Origin: Mesorhabditis belari
Taxonomy: Eukaryota; Nematoda; Chromadorea; Rhabditida; Rhabditidae
DNA length: 64,000 nt
Assembly (NCBI GenBank): GCA_958450365.1
Contig: CAUEEP010000755.1
Span: forward strand, 1,075,501-1,139,500
Direction of reading: 5' to 3'
Every line of letters begins with the position of its first letter. The stretch's first letter is position 1. The position numbers and the translations under genes were made by a program. Below, one piece after another: positions 48,401-59,655 of the stretch. Under the pieces are notes generated by a model. The model was given only the letters and a program-made list of their open reading frames with translations. It searched no databases and was not told the origin of the DNA.

Positions 48401-49286
48401 TCAGGATGTACTTTCCAATTCAGATTGTACTTTGCAGTTCAGACTGTACTTTGCAATTCAAACTGTACTGTGCAATTCAGACTGTACTGTGCAATTCAAA
48501 CTGTACTGTGCAATTCAGACTGTACTTTGCAGTTCAGACTGTACTTTGCAATTCAAACTGTACTGTCAATTCAGACTGTACTGTGCAATTCAGACTGTAC
48601 TTGCAATTCAAACTGTACTGTGCAATTCAGACTGTACTTTGCAGTTCAGACTGTACTTTGCAATTCAGACTGATTTTGAATTCAAGCTGTACTTTGCAAT
48701 TCAAACTGTACTTTGCAATTCAGACTGTACTGTGCAATTCAGACTGTACTGTGCAATTCAGACTGTACTGTGCAATTCATACTGTACTTTGTAATTCAGA
48801 CTGTACTTTTCTAATAACAAAAACATGATTCTTAAAGATATTGTACAATTTCATATCCAGTATCATTACAATACTTATTATATTGCTCAAATTACAGCAC
48901 AGTACTCAGCACGAAGCACGAAAGCCTGTAATTCTTAAGGATTTTCAGATACGAAATCCGAACTAAAACTGGCAATGATTTAACCCTGAACCTGCAACGA
49001 AAAGAGAAGATTTCTGAAAACCATTTTGAACTTCTTGACTCCTGTCTATTACTTGAATGGTTAGTGGAAAATTATCGAAAATTCGGAGCTGAATTCGAGA
49101 TGGTCAGTGATAAATCACAAGAAGGAGCACAATTTGCGAGAGGATTTGGAGGGATTGGTGGTGGGAAATGAATTTAAAGAGAAAATAATGGATTTTAATG
49201 GATTTTCAGCCATTCTTCGCTACCGAGTCGACTTCCAGGAGGATTTGTCGGAAGAATTTGAGACAATCGATCTTGATGAGTATTGA
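45459..49286 (+). CDS. eRF1 peptide chain release factor, divergent copy
   Basis: Class-I translation termination factor: reads the stop codon in the ribosomal A site and triggers peptide release. Exons 45459-45473, 45511-45578, 45729-45904, 46837-46983, 47041-47169, 47266-47378, 47878-47955, 48014-48169, 48215-48315, 48949-49160, 49210-49286; all phases join to 423 residues (family about 437). Motifs present: GTS (30-32), NIKS (60-63), YWCGNKF as YxCxxxF (123-129), and [14 protein letters not shown] with GGQ at 181-183. Domain 3 is recognisable ([44 protein letters not shown]). The residues just after NIKS read [11 protein letters not shown] where the family is nearly invariant as RVNRLSVLGAI. 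Intron 8 (45 nt, TTTGAG acceptor) is open in frame. Introns hold arrays at 45960-46340 and 48320-48800. Either a fast-evolving eRF1 or a second, paralogous one. Confidence 0.95.
45960..46345. repeat. ACCGTATTGGA array in eRF1 intron 3
   Basis: About 33 copies of an 11/12-bp unit; followed by a partial MITE (46431-46462). Frames through it encode Tyr/Trp/Asn/Gly repeats only. Confidence 0.95.
47415..47700 (+). pseudogene. Duplicated, degenerate copy of eRF1 exon 7
   Basis: 47419-47660 duplicates 47696-47920. The copy at 47625 has the CTATTCAG acceptor and [16 protein letters not shown] but then diverges and lacks a donor; the copy at 47878-47955 ([16 protein letters not shown], then FDQ/GTGAGA) is the one that fits the gene. 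Confidence 0.85.
48320..48800 (+). repeat. CTGTACTTTGCAATTCAGA array in eRF1 intron 9
   Basis: About 25 copies of a 19-bp unit that contains ATTCAG, an acceptor-like hexamer, in the sense of the gene. It starts directly after the GTAAGC donor. Confidence 0.95.
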
Positions 49287-49499
49287 CTAGAGGAGAAAGC
49301 TCAAGAAGAAAGCTTTCATGGAAAAGCTGGGGAGAGAAGGGAAATGTTTTAAGTGAATAAATTGTTTTGGAATTGTTTTGTAATGAGCTTTGAAATAGCA
49401 CCCAATAAGAGATTTCAATAATCTCTTCAATAAGAGATTGAGAATAAGATGATCGCGAAAATCGCGACAAAATGCAAAAATTTTTTTGGCTTTCACAGG

Positions 49500-49830
49500 T
49501 ATTATTGACCTAGGAGGCAGGGGGTACTTCTTGCCTATCCCTGCTGCTGTCAAAGAGTCAGGGGGGAGAGTAATGACGAGCTGAGAACCCAGAGAGAAAA
49601 ATTCTTGAAGAAGATTGAATTAGATGAAGTTGTTCGCCACATTCGACTTAGGCTCTATTACTTTCATATTTGCCACAGGTTTTTGGCCTTGATCTGATGG
49701 CTACAAGCTAAGGGGAAGCACTTTTAAGGAAAGCTGATCGATTCTAAACGTTGCCATGATCCTTGACAACAATTTCTGAGTTTTATAACCCCTATAAACG
49801 TTGTGTGCCAGAAAGTGGACGAGAACGAGG
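49500..49830. repeat. Dispersed repeat carrying the empty mariner site
   Basis: 49595-49690 matches the flanks of the mariner at 21806-23063 without the insertion. 49505-49565 matches 32640-32800 and 49680-49815 matches the outer parts of 43340-44300. Confidence 0.9.
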
Positions 49831-50278
49831 ACACACTGATCAAAATTTGTAGGAAGAGGAAGAATTATAGATTAACAACTTATTTTTATTGTTTTTTTTT
49901 TGTGCTCTTTATTTTGTTTTGTTTTGTTTTTAAATTTATCTGCAACTAAAACTCAATCGATCTAGACTGTGCTGAGGTGTCTGATGAGTGACGATCTTGT
50001 TTTCCAAGACGATCCAAGCCTTGCAGCGTCTCCAAAAATTTGTAAACCCATCAAATCACTCTAGCCGGGGTGATTTTTATTCTTTTTATAATAAAATCAG
50101 CGATATTAAATTTTAAAAAAAACAGGTGGTTGCCGTAAAAAAAAAAATTTTTTATGGACACCCGGCCGCGATTAATACCTTACCATATAAAGCTTTTGTA
50201 CTTAAAGTGGCCCTTGAAATCCTTGAGCTTTTCCTACTGTTTTTCCCGCTCACGACAAGGATTTATTCAACTTTACAT

Positions 50279-53200
50279 TCAAAATTGATGCCTTCGTAAA
50301 AACTTGAAATCCTCAAAGTACATAGCTCTCAAATATTGCATTGTTTGCGGGTTTCGTTTCACTTTTTGAATCAATTCTCGTTTGTGAGATGAGTTCCGAG
50401 CAGCGTCTCTTGTACTCGATTTGGTGAGGTGACGGAGAGCCTAGAAATCTATAGAATACTTTGTTTTTATCTCATTATCTCAATTATTGAAATTTCCCTA
50501 TTTGAGTACTGTAGCTGTAAGAATATTGCATAAATACTTGATTCTTTACCGAAGTAACCCGAATTTCTTTGAAATTCTTTAGTGAACAAAAGATATTCAA
50601 CATTACCACTTTTTATATACTTTTTTTATTACTTAATATATACTTGTATATATTATACTTAATAACAGTAAAAATACAATTTCTGGTTCAATGAATGAAT
50701 GCTTCTAGAGTACTAGATAAATGATTATGATGTATTTGAGCTTCTAGTAAGTTAAGCTCTGAGCTTCTAGTAGGCTCTGAGCTTCTAGTAGGCTCTGAGC
50801 TTCTAGTAGGCTCTGAGCTTCTAGTAGGCTCTGAGCTTCTAGTAGCTTTTAGTAAGCTCAAGCTTCTAGTAGGCTCTTAAGCTTCTAGTAGCTTCTAGTA
50901 GCTTCTATTGGGTTGGAGCCTGAGTAGGCTCCGAGATTTAAAGAAGCTTTTTGCACCCATAAAACCTTCTTAAGTACGCGTTTTGTTTCATCAAAATGGT
51001 CCACTATTTCTTTACAAAAAGGCTTTTGAGAGCTTCCACAAAGCTTTTCTTTCGTAAAGTTTATGCGCTTCCAAACGCAGCTGGTCAAATGGCAAGGTTC
51101 GACTCAGCATTTGAGCAGTTTCTTTCACATAAACCTTCTTTGGTGTTTATATAAAAAAGATAGAGCACATTCAATTACTTAAGTTGCCAAATTTGCAAGA
51201 AGATCCACCAATGGTGTTTTCTGGGATGCGTACAGTTTGTAGTTCTTGTGAAAAAATGGCTTTTTCTTGAGCGAGGCGCTGTTTGAATTTTCTTTAAATG
51301 TCATTTGTAGCAGAATTAGTTAACATTTACTCATGTCAAAGCATATTATTGACGAAGTCGAATTGAAATATTAGACATTATTTTCATTTTCGACTCATTC
51401 TAACCAATACTTTAGAATTTAGATCAAAAAATTCGACTCACATTCGCGGCCACGTGCTTAGGCACATGCGCCTTTTTGAAGACTTTCATAAATTCGCGTT
51501 TCATCTTTGCCTTGTCATGTGAATGGTGTACCAAAATGATGTCTTTGTTTTTGATTCCACAAAATCTGAATAATAAACAGTTGAACTTTTGAAATGCATC
51601 TGACGCTGGTTTACAAACTAGTTTACATTCAAAAAAGAAACGATCAAGAAAAGAGAAAAGAGAGTCGATTTTTGGGTTCCTAAACTGGTCCTAAATTGGT
51701 CCTAAACTGGTCTTAAACTGGTCCTAAACTCCACGAATTTTCACCTCGTTTGTGCCCATGAATGATACAAAATGTGTCTGTGTCTTTTCGTCTTTGCTTT
51801 CCCGTCATGCCTCTGAAAATCGTAAACCCAACGCGCGAACGAGTGAATGTCTCTTTCGCCGCACCAATCATGCTTTCTAAATTAGCAATTTTACGTAAAA
51901 ATTTCTTTTTTTATGGCAATAATAGATTTCTATTTTAAAAAAACGATCAAGAAAAGAGTGAATATCGAGGTTTTTTTATGGGGATTAGAATGAGAATTAA
52001 GTTTAAATTTTAATATAAATAAATCTAAATAGATATAAATAGATATAAATAGATATAAATAGATCTAAATAGATCTAAATAGATATAAATAGATCTAAAT
52101 AGATATAAATAGATCTAAATAGATCTAAATAGATCTAAATAGATCTAAATAGATCTAAATAGATATCAATAGATATAAATAGATATCAATAGATCTAAAT
52201 AGATATAAATAGATATCAATAGATCTAAATAGATATCAATAGATCTAAATAGATCTAAATAGATATCAATAGATCTAAATAGATATCAATAGATATAAAT
52301 AGATATAAATAGATCTAAATAGATATAAATAGATATAAATAGATCTAAATATTAGGGTGGTGCAAAAGAAACTGCCGATGGGTATCAGCTCTCATTTATC
52401 AGAAACGAGCGATGCTAACGGCATTATTTTTTTTATGTTTTTTTAGCATATTTGTTTGCTATTTATTTCGAGATTTGAATTTTTTGGTTGTTGTTTATTT
52501 TATTTAAAAATGCTTATATTTTTTATTTAGATCATGGTCGAGCAAAAGTTTGTGCTACGAGCAGCATTACCGTTTAACTTCAAAATTGGAAAGTCTGCTG
52601 CCGACCGAATCGCAGCGTTCTCTCTGTGCTGCTTTCGGAGATATTTGTAGAGGAAAGGAATCATATTTGTAGAGAAAGTTCGTCTCTCAGGCAGTGTCAG
52701 ACTTGGTTTCAACGATTCCGAGAGGGAGACGAGACTTTGGAAGATTACGAGCACGGTTCGAGGCCAGAAGTCGTGAACGAAGCCAAGCTGAGGGACGTCA
52801 TTCAGGCCGATCCATGTCAATCTGCTCGAGATCTTGCGAAAATATTTCATTGTGACCATGTCACCATCGAACGCCATCTTTTTTTTGAATTTACCGTCAA
52901 ATCGGCAGTTTCTTTTGCACCACCCTAATTGATATAAATAGATATAAATAGATAGATATAAATACCTTAAAATACTCTTTTTTACTTAGATTTTTGATGA
53001 GTCAATATAGTCAATCATCGCTTTATTGTCATCATCAATAGAATAATTTAGATCTTTATCTTTAGCTTTCTTTAATCCTTAATATAAATAAGAAGAAACT
53101 TTGTCGATCTGGCTAGTATCTGTTTAGTTTATAAGCCTTATTTCAGCCTTACTTTGCTTACATTACTTGCCGGCAGGATTTGGCAGGATTTGAACATACA

Positions 53201-56127
53201 AGGCTCTCTACTTTCGAGGTTTGAGTCCGCTGTTCTACTTTTTTTCTTTTTCTTTTTTGAATTTACAAATTTAATTGTTCTTCTTTTCAAATACAAGCTT
53301 ATTTCAAAGTATTATTTTATAAATTTTATCTTTTTTCTTCTCGATCAAAATGATCAAGAAAAGAGTGAATATCGAGGTTTTTTATGGAGAATAGACTGAG
53401 AATTAACTTTAACTTTTGATATAAATAGATATAAATACCATAAATACTGTAATTGGACCCCATCCCCCTCGTACAGTCGCGTAGTCGCAAAAGTCTTTTA
53501 GTATTTCATTTTTTTCAAAGCGCCCGTACTTTCAAAAAATGCGCCTTTGGTATCAAAAAATAGCCCTGAATTTCAGCTATTTTTTGATACATATTGTAGC
53601 ATTGTAGCATAAACCAGTGTCGAGAAAAACGCGTCCAAAGCTAGACTACGCAACACTCCGCACCGTCATTATTTTCGGTATCAAAAAAGCGTCTTTGATA
53701 TCAAAAAATAGCTGATATTCAGGGCTATTTTTTGATACCTAAACGCACATTGTAGCATAAACCAGTGTCGAGAAAAACGCGTTCAAAGCTAGACTACGCA
53801 ACGCTCCGCCCCGTCATTATGGGGATGGGGTACTATTACAGTTTTTACGGTAGATATAAATAGATATAAATACCTTACGATACTCCTTTTTTACTTAGAT
53901 TTTTGATATGAAACTTTTTAAAATCCCTTACTCGCATATATCCCCATACAACGAAACAAAACGCTCAATCGGATCGCGAACCATCGAGAATTTGATCTTT
54001 TGAAAGATTGGACGATTCCATTTCGTAGTTAAACGACCAAAATAATTGTTTTTTCGTTGGCATTCACTAAATGGGGAATTGAGTTGAAATTTCTAAGATT
54101 AAATTTCACTAATTTCACTAATATTGTTTAAAATAAACCCGAACAATTGAGTCGCTCACCCAGAAAAGTAGCACAAATTTAGCACAGCTTAAGATCTCCT
54201 CATCACTATACTCTAGGAATCAATCTTTGCCTTAAATTGGCTGAGTTTTTGTATTAGATAAATTGAGATAAATGCTGCATTTAGTTAAACAATTGCATCA
54301 CTTAAACAGTAGCTAAATTGAGAGAAATTGAGAGAACTAAACTTGAGATCTGAGTGATCTTGAATGAGATCCGACTTCAGAGTTTTGTCTCTTGATTTTC
54401 TCTGGATTTATTAGACCAATCAACCTCTATTTAGTATCATTTGAAAGTCTGAATTGTCCTCTTTAAAACCTGAGCTTTAAAACTATAGAAAACCTAGGCT
54501 TTTGATGAATTTAGCCAAGATTTGGTTAAGATTAGCTAGATTAGATTTAGCCCACAATAGTTTCTTCGATCCGATCAGTTTGATCTAACTCATCTTGGTG
54601 GATTGAAAGACACTCAAGTATTTTTGGGTGAACTTTTTCGCTAAATTTTATCTCTTATCTCTCTGTGGTAGCCATTCTTGCTTCTATGTGGGGGGTTTAT
54701 TGTGTCTTTTCTCTTGTGCAACCACGAAGCGTCGTAGCGAGCGCTTGTGCTTCTCTTTGGACTACTATTTCACTATTTCAGTTCTTTACTTCAGTTCAGA
54801 TTACAAGACTAAGATGTTCTTTAAAAGATACTGATCAATTCAATAGCCATTTTTCCTTCTAGGTGGACTTTTATTGTGCTTTTCCCTTGAGAAATCACGA
54901 AGCGTCGTGGCAGGCGCTTTTGCTTCACTTTGGACTCTATTTCAGTTCTTTGCTTCAATTCAGATTACAAGACTAAGATGTTCTTTAGAAGATTTTAATT
55001 AAAAGATTTTGCTCAATTCAATAGCCGATCAAAGTGACTGAAAACTGAAAATCCATTTTCAACAGAAAAACGTTTCCAGTTTTCCACGAGTTTTTCTTTT
55101 TTCTTTTTAAATTCGCTGCTTGATCAGCTATTAGATTTTAAGATCTACAAAAGTAATAAACTTTTCCAAAACATGATTAGATATTAAAAGATTACTGTAA
55201 CTGGATAACAGGTTAAGGTAACTGGGCTAACGGCTTTAAATCTTGATCAGCCTTGGTCTTGATCAGCTCGATGCTTGATCAGCCAATCAGCCAAAAGTCT
55301 GCAAGTAAATGACAATTTTCTCAACTCACGTATTAGCTGTGATCCTTTGTGAAGTGCGTTGCTTATGCGGGAGACCTTTGTAATCAAGGAGAACATCACA
55401 TAAAATCCTCTTTGTAATGGTTGAGCCAGTCTTCGGAATTGCACAATACTCGACCCCGAAACCGTTGTTGATCTGTAATCCTGAGCTAAGCAGGCTTAGG
55501 CTTAGGCTTAATCTTCGGCTTAGGCTTAGGCTAAGCTTAGGTTTAGGCTTAGGCTTAGGCTCAAGCTTAGGCTTAGGTTTAGGCTTAGGCTTAGGCTCAA
55601 GCTTAGGCTTAGGCTTAGGCTTAGGCTTAGGCTCAAGCTTAGGCTCAGGCTTAGGCTTAGGCTTAGGCTCAGGCTTAGGCTTTAGGCTTAGGCTTAGGCT
55701 CAGGCTTAGGCTTAGGCTCAGGCTCAGGCCAGGCAGGCTTGGCTCAGGCCAGGCTCGGCTCAGGCTTGCTAGGCGGCTTAGGCTAGCTTAGGCTTAGGCG
55801 GCTCTCTGGCAGCGCCCCAGACAAGTCTATTGGTTGGGGACCCCATTTTGGATCTCAGCGATTCTGGGCTGGCACACCCTTTGGGTTCTCATCCGCCCCT
55901 CATAGGGCATCCTGAAATTTTCAGGTATTCATGTCTGATTAGGCTTAGGCTCAGGCTTAGCTTAGGCTTAGGCTTAGACTAAGCCTGAGCCTGAGCCTGA
56001 GCCTAAGCCTGAGCTTTAACGAAAATCCTTGAAACAATTTATAGTTTAAATTTCTTTTTCTAAAAACAATTTACATATTGAAACAAATGATGGGGTCCAC
56101 TCTTTACTGGCTTCAGAGCTGAGATCA
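50279..56127 (-). CDS. Carbohydrate sulfotransferase-like enzyme, N-terminus incomplete
   Basis: Golgi-type enzyme expected to transfer sulfate from PAPS to a glycan. Exons (right to left): 56075-56127 (tentative), 55330-55472, 53932-54066, 51745-51876, 51442-51565, 50279-50440 (stop TGA 50279-50281), in continuous phase. The 5'-phosphosulfate-binding motif is [10 protein letters not shown] in exon 55330-55472, the 3'-phosphate-binding motif [19 protein letters not shown] in exon 53932-54066. Then follow [23 protein letters not shown] and a tail ending [13 protein letters not shown], as in nematode members of the Sulfotransfer_2 group. The signal-anchor exon was not found. The intron 51877-53931 contains a mariner derivative and a MITE; the intron beyond 55472 holds a (GGCTTA)n array. 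A fragment of the 55330-55472 exon boundary is copied at 17770-18015. Confidence 0.88.
50745..50915. repeat. GCTTCTAGTAGGCTCTGA array
   Basis: About nine copies in the last sulfotransferase intron. Confidence 0.93.
51012..51300 (-). CDS. Protein-like segments in a sulfotransferase intron, identity unknown
   Basis: Two adjacent minus-strand open segments: about 51179-51300, with [16 protein letters not shown] and [12 protein letters not shown] then TAA, and 51012-51150, with [29 protein letters not shown] and WKLSKAFL then TAA. They are non-repetitive and protein-like but fit neither the sulfotransferase phase nor a family I know; possibly remnants or a nested gene. Confidence 0.3.
52010..52965. 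repeat. TAAATAGATC/TAAATAGATA array, split by a mariner derivative
   Basis: A 10-bp array at 52010-52350 resumes at 52929-52965 after the element at 52352-52928. Confidence 0.93.
52352..52928 (+). mobile_element. Internally deleted mariner derivative
   Basis: TIRs TTAGGGTGGTGCAAAAGAAA / TTTCTTTTGCACCACCCTAA. The interior keeps only the transposase N-terminal HTH region ([38 protein letters not shown]), with a frameshift before it; the catalytic domain is gone. TIR and HTH differ from the 21806 element, so it is a different mariner lineage. Confidence 0.93.
53446..53842. mobile_element. MITE with 22-bp TIRs and internal palindromes
   Basis: ACTGTAATTGGACCCCATCC at the left is mirrored by GGATGGGGTACTATTACAGT at the right. 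Inside, the TATCAAAAAATAGC / GCTATTTTTTGATA motif occurs twice in inverted fashion, and ACCAGTGTCGAGAAAAACGC twice directly. In a sulfotransferase intron. Confidence 0.85.
54300..54485. repeat. Dispersed repeat, second copy near the right end
   Basis: ACAGTAGCTAAATTGAGA, GATCCGACT and TCCTCTTTAAAAC segments recur in the same order at 63688-63815. 54645-54880 and 54850-54990 are also partial tandem copies (ACGAAGCGTCGT). Confidence 0.7.
55495..55800 (-). repeat. (GGCTTA)n / (TAAGCC)n array in a sulfotransferase intron
   Basis: Hexamer array with CAGGCT variants; a short related patch lies at 55940-56010. 55800-55930 between them is a GC-rich unique segment in which I see no assignable feature. 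Confidence 0.93.
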
Positions 56128-57408
56128 CTATTGGTAAAAGTAATAGAAGGAATAACATTTCAGAATATTAGATACAAAAAATCGTTCTTTGTTTAGCTCG
56201 AATCAACGTGAATGGGAGAAAAAACGAGTCGACAAGACACTTCTCTGAGATGATTTTGGATTGGATAAGGACTGGATTGACAGAGAACGGAAAATGCTCG
56301 AAAAAAACGTGTGAAAGAATGAAATGTTTAAGAGTTTAGATCAAATTTCTCTTAAGTCTTAAGATTTAAGAATTTCTTCTTTTTTTCTTCTCTTTTTCTT
56401 CTCTCTTCTTCTCTCTAATTCCATTTCTCTAGACTTTCTCTTTCTTTCTTTCTCTTTCTCTCTTTCTCCTTCTTTCTTTCTCTTTCTTTTTATCTAATCT
56501 ATTCATTTTCAATCTCTTCATAAGCCAAGTTTACAATAGTTTTTGAAAATTCGACAAATTTAGTAAAGAAAATACTCTAGCTGGATATTGTGGTTCTTAA
56601 AAATTGTCTAAGCAAGTTTAGCCATCTCTTTCTTCTTAAGTTATGCTGCTGAACAAGAGAAAGTCGCCAAGTTAAACAATATTACAGATAGAGAACGAAG
56701 GAAGGGAAAGGAGTGGCGGCTGTTGTTGTCGAAGCAGATATTGTGATGGTAGCAGTCGCATTACTTAATTAGAACCATACAAAAAAACTAAACTAAAGCA
56801 TGGATAACCTAAGCTTTAGCCTTGATTTCTATCAGTAAAACTCATCAATTTATTACTTTATTGCTTATTGTTTGTGCAAGAAACGTTTTTGTTTTTAATC
56901 GACAACTTATCGACATTGACATATCGGTGATGACAAGGAAAGCACTTTTGAAAGAGATAATGCCATGTGGATTGGAAATGAGAAGAACGAGACTTAAACG
57001 AGAACGAGAACGAGAAAGAGAACGAGAACGAGAACGAGAACGAGAACGAGAACGAGAAAGAGAACGAGAACGAGAACGAGAACGAGAAGAGAACGAGAAC
57101 GAGAACGAGAACGAGAAAGAGAACGAGAACGAGAACGAGAACGAGAAAGAGAAAGAGAACGAGAACGAGAACGAGAACGAGAAAGAGAACGAGAACGAGA
57201 ACGAGAACAAAAAACAGTTCTAGTTTTTGCTAAAACAGTTCTAAATTTTACGAATTTTTGTGGTAATTGAGTGGATTTTTGTGTAAAATTAACGGGAAAA
57301 ACTCTAGAACAAAAGCAACAAGCAATTAATGTGAATGATATTGTAGAAATGAATGAGTAAATTGACATAAAAAGCTTGTTTAAAGTTTTATTTTCCTCCT
57401 TTTTAATA
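56128..57408. other. Upstream region of the sulfotransferase, no gene resolved
   Basis: Contains a CT-rich tract (56370-56500) and a (GAACGA)n array (56999-57215). The plus-strand frame starting 56822 has an unremarkable 60-residue start and then translates the array; I do not accept it as a gene. Confidence 0.55.
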
Positions 57409-58551
57409 GAGTGCGTTCCTCGCGAGTAAGTAATTACTCGAGTAAATTTGCATGAGTAATTTTTTACTCGAGTAATAGCTCGAGTAATAGCTCGAGTAAT
57501 TGTCGAGTAATGCGTTTTCTAAAAATATAAAACGAAAAAAATATAAAACCAATTTTTTACGCAGGTTTTTCAAAAAAAAAAAAAAATCATTTTTTACATT
57601 GGAAGGGAATTTCCCACCAAATCAGTTAAACGGCTGAGTATCTTTAAAAAAGTGTCGTATATAATGCGGGACTCGTCATTTTTGCGTCATTTTTTGGGGT
57701 TGGAACAAATGCGACCTTTTTTTGCGAAACCTGGACATTTGCGCACCTTTTTTGCTGGAAAAGGCCTTAGGAAGCTCTACGACCTTTCCTAAGGCCTTTT
57801 CCAGCAAAATCTGCATTTGTCCCACCCCCAAAAATTGACGCGGAAAAATGCCTAGCACCGACTTATATACGCTCCCTTTTCAAGATATTCAGCTGTTTAA
57901 CTGATTTGGTGGTAAATTCCCTTCAAATGTAAAGATATTCAATTTACTCGACGTAAAGAGGATTACTCGTAGTTACTCGACGAAAAAAAACGTCGATACT
58001 CGATTTTACCACCAAATCAGTTAAACAGCTGAATATCTTGAAAAGGGAGCGTATATAAGTCGGTGCTAGGCATTTTTCCGCGTCAATTTTTGGGGGTGGA
58101 CAATGCGACCTTTTTTGCTGGAAAAGGCCTTAGGAAAGGTCGTAGAACTTCGAAAATGTTTCCATACTAGGGAATCGTATGCTTAGATTCCGAATTTCGA
58201 CAAATCAAAGCAAATCAGACCTCGCTGACACGTCAAATTTGAGCTAAAAGGCAAAAACTACGCAACTTAACGCTTTTCCGCAGTTTTTGCCTTTTAGCCC
58301 AAATTTGACGTGTCAGCGAGGCCTGTTTTGTCGAAATTCGGAATCTACGCATACGATTCCCTTATATGGAAATATTTTTGAAGCTCTACGACCTTTCCTA
58401 AGGCCTTTTCCAGCAAAAAAAGGTGCGCAAATGTCCAGGTGCGCAAAAAAAGGTCGCATTTGTCCCACCCCCATTTTTGCTAAAAGTACGGTAATTTTTT
58501 TTGCAAGTGTGCGTTTTAAAAAACGCATTACTCGCGAGGAACACACTCTAC
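57409..58551. mobile_element. 1.14-kb foldback element with nested palindromes
   Basis: Ends TAGAGTGCGTTCCTCGCGAG and CTCGCGAGGAACACACTCTA are inverted. Inside are three palindromic units: around the ACCAAATCAGTTAAAC motif (57616-57925 and again inverted from 58010), around GGAAAAGGCCTTAGGAA, and 58165-58370 (GGAATCGTATGC to CGATTCC with TTTGACGTGTCAGCGAGG). No coding capacity. A segment with GGAATCTACGCAT near 1380-1400 may be a relict of the same family. Confidence 0.88.
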
Positions 58552-58631
58552 TTTTTAAACCTTTTAAATAAAGATCATTGTTTTTAAAGCAAAATTTGAA
58601 ATACTTTATTCGAGGAAATCCCAAAATGCAT

Positions 58632-58880
58632 TTAAATTTCTCTACCAAATTCCTCATATAATTTCCTTTTCACTGTTTTCATCGTTTTCAAATATCTCTT
58701 CATCCATTCCCTTCCCATTTTCTTCATAGAGTTCTGCTGAGCTTCGGCTTTTCCGGATCAGATGATGATTTTGGATCCGAATTTCGGATCAGACTCATCC
58801 TTTTCCAATCCAATCTCCTTCACTTCCTATTCAGATCTCTGTCTCCGGTTTAATCCTTGCTGGATCAGCTGATTTCAAAT
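58632..58880. pseudogene. Chimeric gene fragment: kinase last exon next to eRF1 exon 7
   Basis: On the minus strand 58632-58775 encodes GKAEAQQNSMKKM and an open tail to TAA, matching EKAEAQQNYMKKM of the kinase exon 62396-62487 but without an acceptor. On the plus strand 58788-58878 matches the end of eRF1 intron 6 and the first 14 codons of exon 7 ([14 protein letters not shown]), then stops abruptly. The two copies abut tail to tail. Confidence 0.85.
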
Positions 58881-59099
58881 TCAAATTACTTGATTTCTCT
58901 CAAAAATCTCAACATCTTTCACTCTCTCACAACTCAATCCTCTTCTTTCCATATAATCGCTTTTTTTCGATCGATTTTTTTCTATTCTTAAATCATTTTC
59001 GCAAATTTCAATCTTCTGAATAGTTTTCTGAAGCTTTAGATACATTTCAAATGATCTTTTCGTACAAATTTTGAATATTTGGAGCAGAAGGGGTCGATA

Positions 59100-59655
59100 A
59101 GAGGCGATGGTCGGTCGGCGATGGTCGGTCGGCGATGGTCGGTCGGCGATGGTCGGTCGGCGATGGTCGGTCGGCGATGGTCGGTCGGCGATGGTCGGTC
59201 GGCGATGGTCGGTCGGCGATGGTCGGTCGGCGATGGTCGGTCGGCGATGGTCGGTCGGCGATGGTCGGTCGGCGATGGTCGGTCGGCGATGGTCGGTCGG
59301 CGATGGTCGGTCGGCGATGGTCGGTCGGCGATGGTCGGTCGGCGATGGTCGGTCGGCGATGGTCGGTCGGCGATGGTCGGTCGGCGATGGTCGGTCGGCG
59401 ATGGTCGGTCGGCGATGGTCGGTCGGCGATGTTCTCCTGGTCGGTCGGCGATGGTCGGTCGGCGATGGTCGGTCGGCGATGGTCGGTCGGCGATGGTCAT
59501 TCTGCCTTGGTCGGTCGGCGATGGTCATTCTGCCTTGGTCGGTCGGCGATGGTCATTCTGCCTTGGTCGGTCGGCGATGGTCATTCTGCCTTGGTCGGTC
59601 GGCATTCTGCCTTGGTCGGTCGGCGTTCTGCCTTGGTCGGTCGGCGTTCTGCCTT
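59100..59655. repeat. 14-bp GGTCGGCGATGGTC minisatellite
   Basis: About 28 near-perfect copies, then a higher-order unit with CATTCTGCCTT. As 14 is not a multiple of three, all frames are open and give the same peptides; none is a gene. Confidence 0.97.

Noticed and set aside
48292..48828. Cys/Gln/Phe-rich frames of 105-178 residues
   Set aside because: Translation of the array in eRF1 intron 9.
53165..53240. tRNA-like 3' half on the minus strand (GTTCAAATCC B-box)
   Set aside because: No D arm or acceptor stem can be built; at best a tRNA pseudogene fragment.
55800..55930. GC-rich unique segment, considered as an RNA gene
   Set aside because: No match to a snRNA, SL RNA or tRNA pattern that I can recognise; no fold evident by eye.
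56822..57368. Arg/Glu or Ser/Arg/Phe-rich frames
   Set aside because: Translation of the (GAACGA)n array; the unique start has no recognisable domain.
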